The translations under genes were made by a program, and so were the position numbers. The notes beneath the pieces are model-generated. The model did no database searches. It was given only the letters and a program-made list of their open reading frames with translations, and had not been told where the DNA came from. Positions 34,141-45,900 of a DNA stretch of 64,000 bases are shown here, one piece after another. The stretch covers positions 1-64,000 of the forward strand of contig JAVXUO010001974.1 of the NCBI GenBank assembly GCA_033065855.1, given 5' to 3'. Position 1 is the first letter of the stretch. Each line of letters opens with the position of its first letter. Source of the DNA: Escallonia rubra. Taxonomy: Eukaryota > Streptophyta > Magnoliopsida > Escalloniales > Escalloniaceae.

Positions 34141-35432
34141 TAGCCGCACCTATCAACTAAATAATTGAGTCTAGATGAGTCATTGATTATAAGATCTAAT
34201 AACAACCGGGGTTGTGCTTATTTAACCAATTAACCCATATAGTGTCCTGTACTAATATCATGTTCGTCAAATAAAATTTCAACTAAAAAATTAATTTTTT
34301 TCCTAACCCACACCCGACGATGCACCATCACTCGCTGTAGCCATTGTTGCCATTATCGCCACCATTATCTACCATTGCCGCCATAACCGCCTAACATTGT
34401 CGACGCCACTCCATCATCACCTTCACCACCGACCCGAACATCAAAACCACTACCCATCTCATGGCCAAGCACCACCAGCATATGTTATGATGAGTATTCT
34501 CACAAACAATCCGGCGAAGACGAGGAATCATCTTGGCTAGATTTGGTTTACTAATAGATATGTTATTTTGTGGGCTGATCTTCAAACTTTTGATTGTTGG
34601 CTCTGTGTGGTGGGGCGATGGCTCGACAATATTGGCGGGGTAACGGTGACCGTAGTGGTAGAACAATGGTGCAACTATCCGTGTGTCAAAACATCGCAAC
34701 GGTGGTGGCGGTGGTGTTCAGAGTGACGGTGGTTGTTGTGTGTATGAACTCGTAATGGTGTGGCGGGGCGATGGTGGTTGTTGCGGGTATGATGGAAGAC
34801 TTGTGGTGGTTGTGGCTATGGTACGGTTGCCTTATAGTGGAGGTCGTTCTCAGTGTGGAAATTTGGCATAGCCGTGGTTTTTGGTGCAGCGGCGATGTTG
34901 GTGGTTGATGATGCAAGTGGATGAGAAGAGTAAAAAAGGACTAGGATACGGGTCGTTATTAGGTTATCAGGTGAAATATTATAAATGAACCCACTACTAA
35001 GTAAATAGTTTGAAGTGGGTCAGCCATGCATTTATACCGATCCATTTGACCTTCACTCAAGTCGATCACCCATCCATTTTGCAACCCCTAAACCCACGCC
35101 AACAATATCAAGATTTGTATTCCCCTTTAACCTTCTTCATACATTCTCATACACAAGAAACTCAGTTGTAATGAGATTAATCGCCAGTAAGGGAGATGGG
35201 CCAGTGGCTATGCCTTTTAAATCATATAGGTTTTGTGAGTCTTCTTTATGTAGGGAGATGGGCTGATTGGATCTGAGTCCTTTGAATTCACACCCACTCC
35301 AATACTTGTTCATATTTGACCCCAGTACTCCCTCTGGGTCAACCAAGAATCCTTATTCTCTCATCCTTGCTGCACTTAAGTGAGCACCAAATTAGTCAGA
35401 CCCGTGATACTTAGGGTATGTTACAATTTTGG
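34141..35432. other. Unassigned intergenic sequence with ACC then GGT tracts
   Basis: No gene is supported. 34320-34480 is ACC/CCA-rich and 34690-34910 is GGT-rich, again in opposite strand sense, possibly part of a dispersed repeat. Short frames follow this composition. Confidence 0.4.
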
Positions 35433-35945
35433 GTACGTTAAGCTAGTTTGCACAAGTACTTTAATTGGTCATTCATCTTCAAAAACTTTCACGTTAATCC
35501 TTTACATTTAGTTCGGTCCACAAAATGGTCATGCAGTCCTCTATGTTTGATTTGCCTGACACGTAAAAATGAATAATAAAATCTAGAAGATAGGGGAAAA
35601 AAAGGCCATAAAACCAAATGAGATAACCAACATGACATAAAAACAACTTTTCACCTTATTGATTGCCACAAACTTATTTGTAAATTTACTTTTCTCGTTT
35701 GGGTTTGAATTACTTCAGAATATTATTAATATTATGTTTGGGTTTATCATGTTGCTTTTCTATATTTTTTACCCACAGTCATACCATCAAATGAATTGAC
35801 TCAACGGAGTTGACGCCCTAAGGACTACTTTGTGGGCAAAATTAAAGTTGCCAAAATAAAACATAAAGGACGTAGGTGAAACAATTCAAAGTTGAAGGAC
35901 CATTTTAGAACATGTGCAAACTTAAAATGCAAAATTAAAACTTAT
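35433..35945. mobile_element. Foldback MITE-like element
   Basis: The left arm (35433-35545) contains AATTTTGGGTACGTTAAG, TTTGCACAAGTACTTTAATT and CCACAAAATGGTCAT. The reverse complement of the right arm (about 35815-35945) contains TTTGCACATGTTCTAAAATG and CCACAAAGTAGTCC in the same order. The arms are imperfect and no target duplication was found. A related half-element lies at about 61870-62160. Confidence 0.5.
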
Positions 35946-36960
35946 CCTAATATTTAGGCCAAAAACCAATTTCATAGTGAGAAAATTTCAAACTAATCAC
36001 CTATTCAAGTTAGTTAGTAGTTGTTATTGTGCATTCCCTCTTTTATAGCAGCCTTTCGTTTTTGTCCCCTTTTAACAAAAAAAATAAATAAATAAAAGAA
36101 AAATAAAAAAGAAAAACTAAACCAATGTGACACTTTTAGCAAAATGTCTCTTCAAGAGTTTGCTGATAAAAGGAAAATTGACTTTGTTCGCAAGTCATGG
36201 TGATTGTTCCTACCCTCTTAATAATATCAGGTGATTTGCTGACCACCGAACCTTCTCTGCTCTACCAGTCAGCTTATTCTCCTAAGATGAACCCAAAATT
36301 CAAATTTATGTATGCATTTTAGATAAATCTACTTCTCTTTGTTTCTCTGCAAAATTATCTGAGACTACCATGGTCAAAAAATATTTTCTAATTACTGATT
36401 ATGGCGGAGGTTTGCTCTTCATTTGACCCCCTTTTTTAAACTTATTGCTAGGTTCATAGCTGGACATTGACTACACTTCTGTTCTTCACTTTCCCCCTCT
36501 GTTTTGGCTGCTGAGAAAATGGACAAGAAAATACAAGGTTTCTTGGCATTTTGAACGTTGATGTTTTTAGTACTAAGAAAACCCATTTAGCCAATTCGTT
36601 GATTGTTTTGGCGGATATCCTTGTAGTGCAAAACACAGTGAATGGTAATGGTAATTTCCATTTTTTACCCACTCCATTCTTGCATTTTTCCTGCAGGCAA
36701 AACAAATGCTGTGATTTGCCTATGTGGTTCTATTTTGCCCTTTTTTTTTTTTATCTCTAAAGGAAGATGTTGATATGCGGGTCTAGCCCGGTACGTCTAT
36801 GTCGGGTCCAACCCATGACTTAGAAAGCCGAAGAGTTTGGAGGTGGTTAACGGTGTAACCCCAAGAATACCATAAGCCTTAAGATTTATTTCTTTATATT
36901 ATGCTTTTGTTAGATAATATAGAAAGATGACTCTTGGTTGGAAAGATGGTTAAAAAAAAT
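35946..36960. other. Unassigned AT-rich sequence
   Basis: No coding sequence is supported. From 36778 (TGTTGATATGCGGGTCTAGC) the base composition changes and resembles the start of an LTR, but I found no matching end or target duplication. Confidence 0.35.
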
Positions 36961-37182
36961 GTAGACCTTCTACATTCTTCTCCACACCTAACTAGATTGT
37001 GGAGACACTAATGGGCTCGTGTAGTCTAATCCACCGCAGGGTATTAGACTCGTGTTCGTGATCTCGTTGCTATTTTACGTGCCAACAAACATCACGAACT
37101 AATACCCTGCGGTGGATTAGACTACACGAGCCCATTAGTGTCTCCACAATCTAGTTATGTGTGGAGAAGAATGTAGGTCTAC
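36961..37182. repeat. Near-perfect long hairpin (78-bp arms)
   Basis: Arm 36970-37047 and arm 37099-37176 are reverse complements over 78 bases with one mismatch. A further 6-bp pairing (GTAGAC with GTCTAC) lies outside a 3-nt bulge. The 51-nt loop itself contains GTTCGTGAT and ATCACGAAC, which can extend the stem. There is no coding content. It could be a young foldback transposon, part of an LTR, or a source of hairpin RNA. Confidence 0.9.
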
Positions 37183-37879
37183 ATTCCTTTAAGAGAGTAA
37201 CCATGTAATGTATACGTGTTCACCCACACGCGTATTCTGAATTCCTTCAACAGAGTAATCCACCGTTTGTCTGTGGATTATCCTTCCAAGAGCCGGGAAG
37301 ACGGGTTTGTATGTAGAAGTTAAAAATACCCTTGAACCTCAAAATGAGTAGAGAAACTCATGGATAAAGAGGAAGATTTTTATAACTCTTAGTAGCAATT
37401 TTTTATGGGACAAATTTTATTAAATAGCAATGTTTTATTGAGGTCTCTTTTATAATTTGTTTAGACAATGTAATAATCCAAGTCTTTGGATATCATTCCC
37501 CTTATCTATTTTCCAATAATGTCTGGAACTATGTAATGGGTTAAGCAAACGAAGGCGTGTGTGTTTGTGTGTATGTCTGTTCTAGTGGATGCTAGTAATA
37601 ATTGTTAGTGTTACATTGTTATGCTCATGTGTTTGTATGTGTTGTGTGGCAAATTCAAAACTCAAGTGGTCTTGTTCTTTACACCAGATTGGAGAGACGA
37701 GAAACTTTCCCTAATCTTAAAAAGCACTTGCTACTTACAGTTAAATTATTTTGAAATGTTTATGAGGGAAGTTTGAGAATGCTATTGTGCGGTGCACTGA
37801 ACATGTGGATCATTGTGTGCACTTTAGTGGGAACCCTTACCGCGGGCGCATATTGTGCATTGATTTATGATCATTACGC
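37183..37879. other. Unassigned sequence next to the left GATA pseudogene arm
   Basis: No motif or structure supports a gene. The stretch from about 37550 to 37640 is GT-rich. Confidence 0.4.
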
Positions 37880-39300
37880 CCAAATTTTTAACTCATTTTC
37901 TAACCAAGAATGGGTGAAGCTCGACTCAAGGGGCATCTCTTCTGAGCTTTCCTGCTCCAAACTTGCCCTTCCGATCTCTTTAGTTGTTCTCCTGTGTTAG
38001 ACATGTATGAATGTAAAATAAGAAGGTTGTGTGTGGAGTCATACAGCCCACTGGTCGGAAAGATACATTGGTGAAGTGATGCAAGTATGAAAAACCTTGA
38101 TTGTGATGGAATAGGAAGATATTCAAACAGAGTAGCGATGGATCAAATCGTAAAGGTTTGCCTCCAACTGGTAGATTTGGCTCTTGGCAGTTATTATCCT
38201 TTCTAGTGTGGCTAAAGACATATGTCGATCATGACTCGAATATCCATTTCATACATATCCCATATCTTAGTATTCCGTTCTCTATATTCTTTCAATGTCT
38301 AAGCATATTGTATTTTGTTTTTCATCTGTAAAACTACATGGAACAGTGATTTGGCCAAAAGTTGCTTCAATAAATGCATTGCCTTAAGGACTACACAATC
38401 CAGAACTGTTAAGAGTGTTGTAACTGTGTACTGTCTGCGAGTAGCATTGCGTTTATGTCTCTCGTCTAATATTTTTATTGCTTGCTGATTACAAAAATTT
38501 TCGGATTTGACACTACTAAACTGGACCAGCTGCCAAAATTTAATGACGAAAGCTCCAGCACCAGTGTCCACCTTACTGCTGATTGCAAAGAGTTGAGCAT
38601 GTCCCAAGCACATAGCGCAGTTTCCGTCAGCAAAATCAGTAGCTCCTCCTCTTCAGAAAAGAGAACATCAATCAGCTTGATGTTTTCGTTCCATTACGAT
38701 CGCAAAGGAAGCGCCCGCTACCTGTAAGTTTTGAACCAGAAGGAAATAAGACTAGGATAAGGAAACTGCGATGAAGATAAAGAAAAGTTCTTTCCAGCAG
38801 CTTATAACAACTAGAAAATGCAAACATTTTGAGACAACAGAAACATCGATGTGAAGGGTCTTTGGGGCCAAAAACACTTTGCAACGCATGTGGAGTTTGC
38901 TACACTACAGGTTGTCTCGATTTTTCCCTTGTATTGCCCAATATTAAGTCCTATATTTAATCCATCTTTGCACTCAAACTCTCACAAGAAGCTTACTCAG
39001 GAGAAACGAAGTTGCTTATGAGATACCTATAGCTGTGGTAGACCCTTCAATATCCTCATCACCAGAATTAGTTCCTATGAATCCCAATCTCTCATATCAC
39101 ATGGCGAGAGCAAAAAACCCTTCTCAGCGGCCTGTTGCAGTTAAAGGTTGCATGGATCACGAGATAACTAAAACCCCACAACTCAATCCAGCAGCAAGTC
39201 CTACGATTATTTCATCCCCACAGTTCAGCAGCAACTCCGCAAGACAGTTGAACATCAGAGAAACAAAGTTATTAAGGAGAAGCTATAGCTGAAATGGACC
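37880..39300 (+). pseudogene. GATA zinc-finger pseudogene, left inverted arm
   Basis: This segment matches the reverse complement of about 50520-51900 over most of its length. Coding remnants: 38482-38727 reads CKELSMSQAHSAVSVSKISS and SSEKRTS, matching the Ser-rich start of exon 2 of the intact GATA gene. The finger at about 38815-38905 keeps KCKHFETTETSM then, in another frame, GPKTLCNACGVCYTT; the second Cys is Phe, the Trp codon is TGA and a frameshift follows. 39035-39292 gives SSPELVPMNPNLSYHM, the start of a second finger (CMDHEITKTPQ) fused by deletion to NPAASPTIISS. No intact finger remains. Confidence 0.8.
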
Positions 39301-39389
39301 ATGCCATGTTGTCACCAACACAATTCATTCCTAACATTAGCAATGTATCATCTGAGATGGAAGTAAAGAGAAATTATGGCAACCTCTTT

Positions 39390-39700
39390 TTGCAACTAAA
39401 AACTGCATGACGTTAACAGAACCGTTCAATGGAGGGAAGGACCCATGGGGCCACTTACCCTTTGCAATCCTGTGGAGTTCACTAGTTCAGTACAGGAGAG
39501 GTCGTCTGTTTCCCAAGTATCGTCCAGCTGCTAGTCCTACGTTCATTTCATCATTGCACTCAAACAATTACAGGAAGGTTATAGAGATGAGAAGCAAAGC
39601 TAATAGACGGGAGGAAGTTAACGCTGAGATGGACTTTCTGAAATGTCACCACCACCAGAGTTCCTCCCTATCAGTAGCTACTTACCTGATTGCATATAAA
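39390..39700 (+). pseudogene. GATA zinc-finger fragment, left arm, last finger
   Basis: In mixed frames the sequence encodes [15 protein letters not shown], then [20 protein letters not shown] and [12 protein letters not shown], i.e. the second half of a plant class I GATA finger and its basic tail. The first Cys pair is absent and a frameshift splits the finger. Downstream, [16 protein letters not shown] and a stop lie in yet another frame. It resembles the tail of the intact gene at 47990-48270 and the minus-strand fragment at 49900-50110. Confidence 0.8.
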
Positions 39701-42700
39701 AGAAGGGACCGGAGGATTATGTCAACTAACTTTAGCCCTTTTTTTGGCGCTGTCCTGCACTCTGCTTTTGTTTCTGCAAATTTCTGGCTACAAAGATGCA
39801 TATAGGTGATTAGACCAAGGGCGTAAAAGGGTGGGAGAGATTTTAGTTTTACATGGTTGGACAACAAGCAAAGGCATTGAAATGTTTAAGAAAAGAGAAA
39901 AGTGGTTTTAAGGCTGTAAAAGCGGCTATAGACGTGCTTAGAAATGATAAGATCTCCAAGCTGCGGAGATTCTTCTTATTTCTTAGTCATATTTGCTTCT
40001 TATGCATCCATCGGGTAAGCTTTCATTCTGTGGCTCATTCACAAATTTCTGGTGTTCTTCTGATATCAATTCTTTACGTAATCTGATGCAGGCGAGGATT
40101 AGCCGTGGTTCTAATTGACCAACTTTTGAATAAAATAGAGAACGTATTGCTTCATATTGGGGAGCAATTATATTATGTACACCTAATATAGGTGTCTTTT
40201 GTTCCATGTACTTGGCCACTTTTAGTAAGGCTGTTTAGGAGTTCATAGTGAAGAGCTGTGGTTTATTTCTTTGTTTAGGTTGTGGAGCTGTTGGTGTTGT
40301 GAAGATTTTTCTTGGATGCTTGGTGTTGTTATGTTCCTGTTTTTGTTGTTAAAGCCCTATGGTCTAGGGGCCTTTTTTTGGTTATTCTTCATCTTCGAAT
40401 TCTGGTACTGCTGGAGCTGTTCATACACCAACTTCAGTACTCCCTCCACCACCATCCCAAAGACTAAGCCAGTTGATATTCATGATTCAAACAAGTGACT
40501 CTTCAGAATTTGCATTAAGCCAACATCTATTTATGAGCAATCCACTTGTTTTACGTACCTCCAGAAAATCACTTATTTTGGTCCTTCGAATTCAAAAGAA
40601 TGTTCGAAGGGTCATTTTCCTTTTATTTGTTTCATATCGAATGGTATTTGACCGACAAAAGCAATAATACATAAAGATGAAAAAGGTAAACCACTTGCGT
40701 CACGTGCAAAAATTAAGCCATTTGGATCCAATAATGAAACTCATGGGGTTAGTACAACGTGAGATGAGTCGTAAACTCAATTGTCTTGCGTTCGACTCTT
40801 ACTGAGTATGTTTTATGGTCAATCATCTGTTGGTAATAAATGTTGTCAGCATACAAGGAGCAAGATACATCTACCATGATCGTACTGTACCGCAAAAGAT
40901 TAGTCGGCCAATAAATGTTATAAAAGAATTTAGTAATCCACCCATCACAACATTATGTATGGCTTATTATGACCACATCCAACTTTTTATTTTTTATTTT
41001 TAGACACATGCTTTAATTAATTATCCTAATACAAAATAAAGAATTATTATTTTCAAGTGAATAGAACCCTCTCCATGACACCATTTTAGGAGTTCGAAAA
41101 CACAGATTTATTGAAAAAAATTACAAGTTTAGCACAACAATTAGCAGCTATATAGGGAAAGGATTCTTAGGTTCTACCTGGACTCCTTTATATGGAAAAA
41201 CTCAATTCTAGTTCAAAAACTAATGGCTAAATAAGGAAAAGATTCTTAGATTCCGCCCACACTCCTACAGCTAGAAAGTTCTCGAAATTTGATAGATCTC
41301 ACTCCAACTTTTATTATTCACACTACAAGCTTGTTTGGGATTCATTCTTAAAAGTAAATTCTAGATTAAATTATAATTGCATCTCAAAAGTGGTTTTAAG
41401 TTGTTTTTATCCAAAATTAATTTTAAGTTATGAATAATATTTGCATAAAGTGAAATCAATAACAATGTTGCAAAACGACCAAGAACTTCATTATTTCAAC
41501 AAAAGATGCTAAATGCTTTGCAATTAATAGGGATTTAGTGCTTTACTTGGTCAAACTTGATAATAAGAAATTAATTCATAATTCTCGTATTCTTGAATTC
41601 TAATTTAATAACTTTTTTACCTTTTGTCAATTGATTAATCAATTTTATATCTTTGTCAAACACTTAACGATCTGATTTAATTTAGATTTATTCAAACTTA
41701 ATTATACCATAAACAACTTGATTGTAAAAACAAATATTGACACTATCTAATGTCTTTTAGTGACCATAATTTATCTCTAGTGACAAAAATAAGGTACTAA
41801 TGATGGATTACAGAGTACAATATCAATCCCAAATCTTAAAATTTCATAGTCATAAACACCGTACAACATTACTTACAGGCCTTTTTTAATGTAAAATTAT
41901 ACATACCGGTACCGACTCACAACTATAATAGATTTTACATCAATTTTATAAATATAATACTCATCCATCGACAAAAAATATATGACTGTTAAATTGTCTA
42001 CCATTTATAGTCCAGTAAAAATGTTTGTTTCGGAATATGCTATTTGTTATACAACGTTGTCCCGAAGAAAAAGCTTATTTAATTGAATTATACCCTTTTA
42101 AAACTACATAATTAACGGGTATTTGTAAAAGAATAAGTTACTTGTTCAAAGGGTGTGTGCATGCGCGCGCATGTGTACACCTGTCAAGCTATACATGCGA
42201 AATAATGTGATAAAAAGTTAAGTGAAAAAGTCAAAATAAACTGAAAACTGTGATGAAGATCGAAGAGAGTTGAGACTTACAGGAAATTTTTTACAAATTA
42301 TGATAAAAAAATAAAAATTGATAAAGAGAGTCAAATTAAAAGTTAAAAGAGGCTACATAGACTTTAAACAACATAGTGAAACTTCGGATTTTCACAATTT
42401 GGTCTTTTATATGGTCAATTTATTAAGTTATCTAACAAACATCGTAATTTTTATATTTCTTAACAAACGGTACACTACATGTTATTTTGGCAGATAAAAA
42501 AGTATCGGCCGTTATTATCTGTATCGACCGGTACAACTAGTAAAGAGTAATATTTTTATTGATACGAAATTCAAAAAATTACCGTGCCGATAGAAAGTAT
42601 AAGTGATACGTATTGGCCGGTACTTTCGATACCGGTATAGTATTGTAAAATTTCACGAAGATCAAAGGGTATGAATTTCAACAGCCGCGAAATACCCAAA

Positions 42701-42780
42701 TATTGATAATACGTATTTGAACCCACGTATCAATCCAAACAATTACGAGTAGATTGCAAAATGTACGATCCTAGTAGTAC
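39701..42780. other. Unassigned AT-rich sequence between GATA fragments and the GATA gene
   Basis: No gene is supported. 40390-40480 could be read as a Ser/Pro-rich peptide but has no flanking coding support. 42155-42180 contains an alternating purine-pyrimidine run (GTGTGCATGCGCGCGCATGT). 42500-42650 has repeated GATACGTATTGGCCGGTAC-like words common in dispersed plant repeats. Confidence 0.4.
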
Positions 42781-42804
42781 TTTTCCTTTTTAGTTTTTAC
42801 AGTT

Positions 42805-42932
42805 ACCCTTCAACCAATAAATTCAGTCAAAATATCAACACACATATATACCAATAGATACCCCTTTAGCCTTACCCTTCTGTTGGATAATAACGTTGTT
42901 GTATTTTTCTTTTGAGGAACAGCAATAATAAT
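42805..42932 (+). promoter_or_regulatory. Candidate promoter and 5' leader of the GATA gene
   Basis: CAACCAAT at 42811 resembles a CCAAT box and CATATATA at about 42843 resembles a TATA box, 83 bases before the ATG at 42933. The spacing is plausible for a short leader, but neither motif is strong evidence alone, and a 5' leader intron cannot be excluded. Confidence 0.35.
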
Positions 42933-45900
42933 ATGGTTGGGTCTGGATTTTGGGGTGGAATTGAGAATGTGTGTGGTGATGATTTCTTTGAGAACGTGCT
43001 TAATGTGTTGGATTTTCCCATGGAGAATGTCGAGGATGATGGGCTTGTTGAGGATTGGGACGCCATGTTCAAGAGCCTTGGCCCAATCCCTTCTGAAGGC
43101 TTTCCCTTTATTCCTCTCGTTAATGCCGGGAATTCATCCCTTCCGGTGAGTTTTTTTGGTTGACCCATGTCTATTTTATGGGTTATTGAGGGTTCCATTC
43201 GTGGGTATTGGTGTTGTGTGAATTGAGGCATCTGTAAACCCTAGTTGTTTTAGAATTTCATTTATTGGGGGTGTGAATTTGCTTGATTGCATTGGGTTTG
43301 TTGTAGTTCGAAGGGCACGTGTTACGAGCGCTAGTTCACTGTGGCAACGGTGACGGCCAAGGAAGGCCACGAAAGCTTCCATATGCAAGCAGCGGGATCC
43401 AGTTAGTGTCGTTTCTACCATTGGCGGTTGCTCCTCTGCTGAGGAACTACAAAATCGTCTAGTTGTAGATCGAGAGGTGTAAGAAATTCGTAGGTTATGA
43501 TGTTAATTAAATGGTTTTGGCCTTAGCCTGCACAAAGTGCCCATTACTGAGGAGAGTCTGTTATGATTAGTGCGCTTAATATGACTACATAGAATGTGAT
43601 GGCGACTTAGGAAGTAGTGAACTACTGATGTCCATAAGTTGAATCTTTATGGTATTTTGAATGAACTATGATGTCTGTAGACTGGACCGGTATGGTTTTG
43701 TGAATGAACTACTGATGTCTGTCAACTGAACGTGTATGGTTTTATGAACTGTTCTGAGAAAATCAACTAACCCGCGCTTATATGTTTGTTTTGTTGGCTA
43801 GGTGTGATGTGCTGAATTTTTTTTGAGTCTGATATGCTTTTTTTTTTTTGGTGCTGTTAGGGTGGGGAGAAGGGTGTACTAAATATCTAGTTATCTCCTA
43901 CAGTGGAAGTATTTTTCCTATACACGTATTGGAATTCTGTTTCTCTTGTGGGTATTTTAGTCAGCTCATGGGTAGTCTTAGCACGTGTCACGTTGGAGAC
44001 AGCACAGGGAAACATATATAGGGAGAGCGGGCAATTGTAGCCTTGGCTGGTAGCTTGGAAGAAGCAAAAATGGCTCCAAGTAAGACAATGACTTCAACAT
44101 TCTGTTTAATTTTGACAAAATTATGTAAATATTATCATCTAAGTAAGTCTATTGGTGGCACAACAAGCACCTTCCCATCAAATGAGAGATTCTGGTTTGA
44201 AGATGGGTCATCTTACATGTCTAGCATGGTGAAATACTGCAGTGACTGAAGCATGAACTACATAGTGAATACAAGAATCACAAACTCTCACAAAGGAGAG
44301 AATCGCCTCGTTACAGCCCATGGCCCTTTTCAGTTGATGCCACCAACATTGTGCACTCCAGAAGAGGGCACCAAAAGTTCCTTGGGTTCTTTTCCTAACC
44401 TGGCGGACTTCAGTACTTGAGGATGCTTGGAATAAAATTAATTACTTGGAGATAAGTATAAACATCTTTTAGGACGAAATAAAGAAGGACAAGTACCCAG
44501 AGGATAAAATTTGGTATAAAGTCGGGGCGAAGTGATTAATATCCAGACAATGAGTATGTGATCTTTGCACAAGGAGTTAATATACGTGATAAATATTACT
44601 GATGACCACATTTATTGTTCTTAGCTCCACTTAGCATGCTCTCCTAGAAAGCGTGCATTTGAGTTGATTGTAATACTTATATACGTAATTACATGTCTTT
44701 GAAGATTGTTGACGAGTAGAGGAGTAGGTGCCTTTTTGAAGATTTCTGACGGTCTGGAAAAAGCAACTAGCATTGTGTGATGTAGAGAAGCGTGTTATTC
44801 TCTTTTTATGACAAGAAAGGAACATTTGAAATACATGCTCAGCATCAGGATCAATAGTTATATCAGCTTTGTTACACAAAGTTTGTGTGTTGGATTTCCG
44901 TTCCCGTGAATGCTCTCTCCCAGTACTGTCTGGTTGGATCTTTTCTGTTGTTACTTGGACATCTTTCCTCATTGTAGTACCTAATATGTAGCTAGCCTTA
45001 TGTCTTACTGTCTTAGTCTCCTTAGTTTCGTGACGTCTATTATTTCATTAATCTCTGACTTGTGATCCTTGCATCGCTCAAATTGGCCACCCACCATTAG
45101 ATTTTTGGAGTTAACCACTTTCTCCATCATCTATGCTTGTTTTGTGTCCTATCTCCAGGGGTATAAGGTGGATTTACCCTTTTCTCGGGCATTCATCTGG
45201 ATGTAACTAATATCATTGACGTTTACATTGAAGTACTTCTGTATACTAAGCTTGTGTGGAAATTATGTATCATAGAACTGGTCCAAGTCTTGAGTGCATT
45301 AGGTGGCAGATCCATCAAGTCGAAAATTGAATTTAGAGAGTGAGCACATTCTCAGTTAGGATTTTTTGATATAGTAATACTGATATGTTTAGTGAATTAT
45401 GTGGGATTTGCCTGTTTACTGAAGGGTTAGATCTATGCTGAATTCTTTTTTGAGCAGCCCAAAACCTTATTCAGCATGAAAATTCAAGGTTAGCGCTATT
45501 CTCTACCAAACAACTCCAGGACTCCCCCTTTTGTCCTTTCATGCTGAGACTGCTTCTTGTCGTCATTCTGTCAAGTCTCAACTTGCCCAAGCCATGCTTC
45601 TGTGATACCATCCCCCTTCTCAGTCAATTTCCAGAACAATTGCACGCTATCATTAGAGGATTAATCATTTAAGTTTTGAGCTTAGAACACTTTCTCCTCA
45701 TAATCATCCAGGGACATATAAGATGAGTTTGAAGAAAAACTTTAAATGGAATTTTCCATTTGTGGGGTTAAAACCTCTTCTGCTTTTGTTTCCTTCTCTA
45801 GCGGCATCATCAGCCCCACAGGATAGGAATTTTCCTTGTGCATCTCGCTTGCGTTTCAATTTATATAACCACGTGGAGCACATCTTATACCAATGGAGGC

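Noticed and set aside
33510..34205. 231-codon minus-strand frame with repeated Arg/Pro/Ser motifs
   Set aside because: It spans the end of solo LTR 2 and its tandem repeats; the same type of false frame appears in copy 1.
36778..37330. Possible LTR beginning TGTTGATATGCGGG
   Set aside because: No matching CA end or target duplication was found; a GGAAGA word on both sides is too simple to rely on.
40390..40500. Ser/Pro-rich peptide in one frame, resembling an exon fragment
   Set aside because: Stops lie on both sides, no splice sites or partner exons could be fitted.
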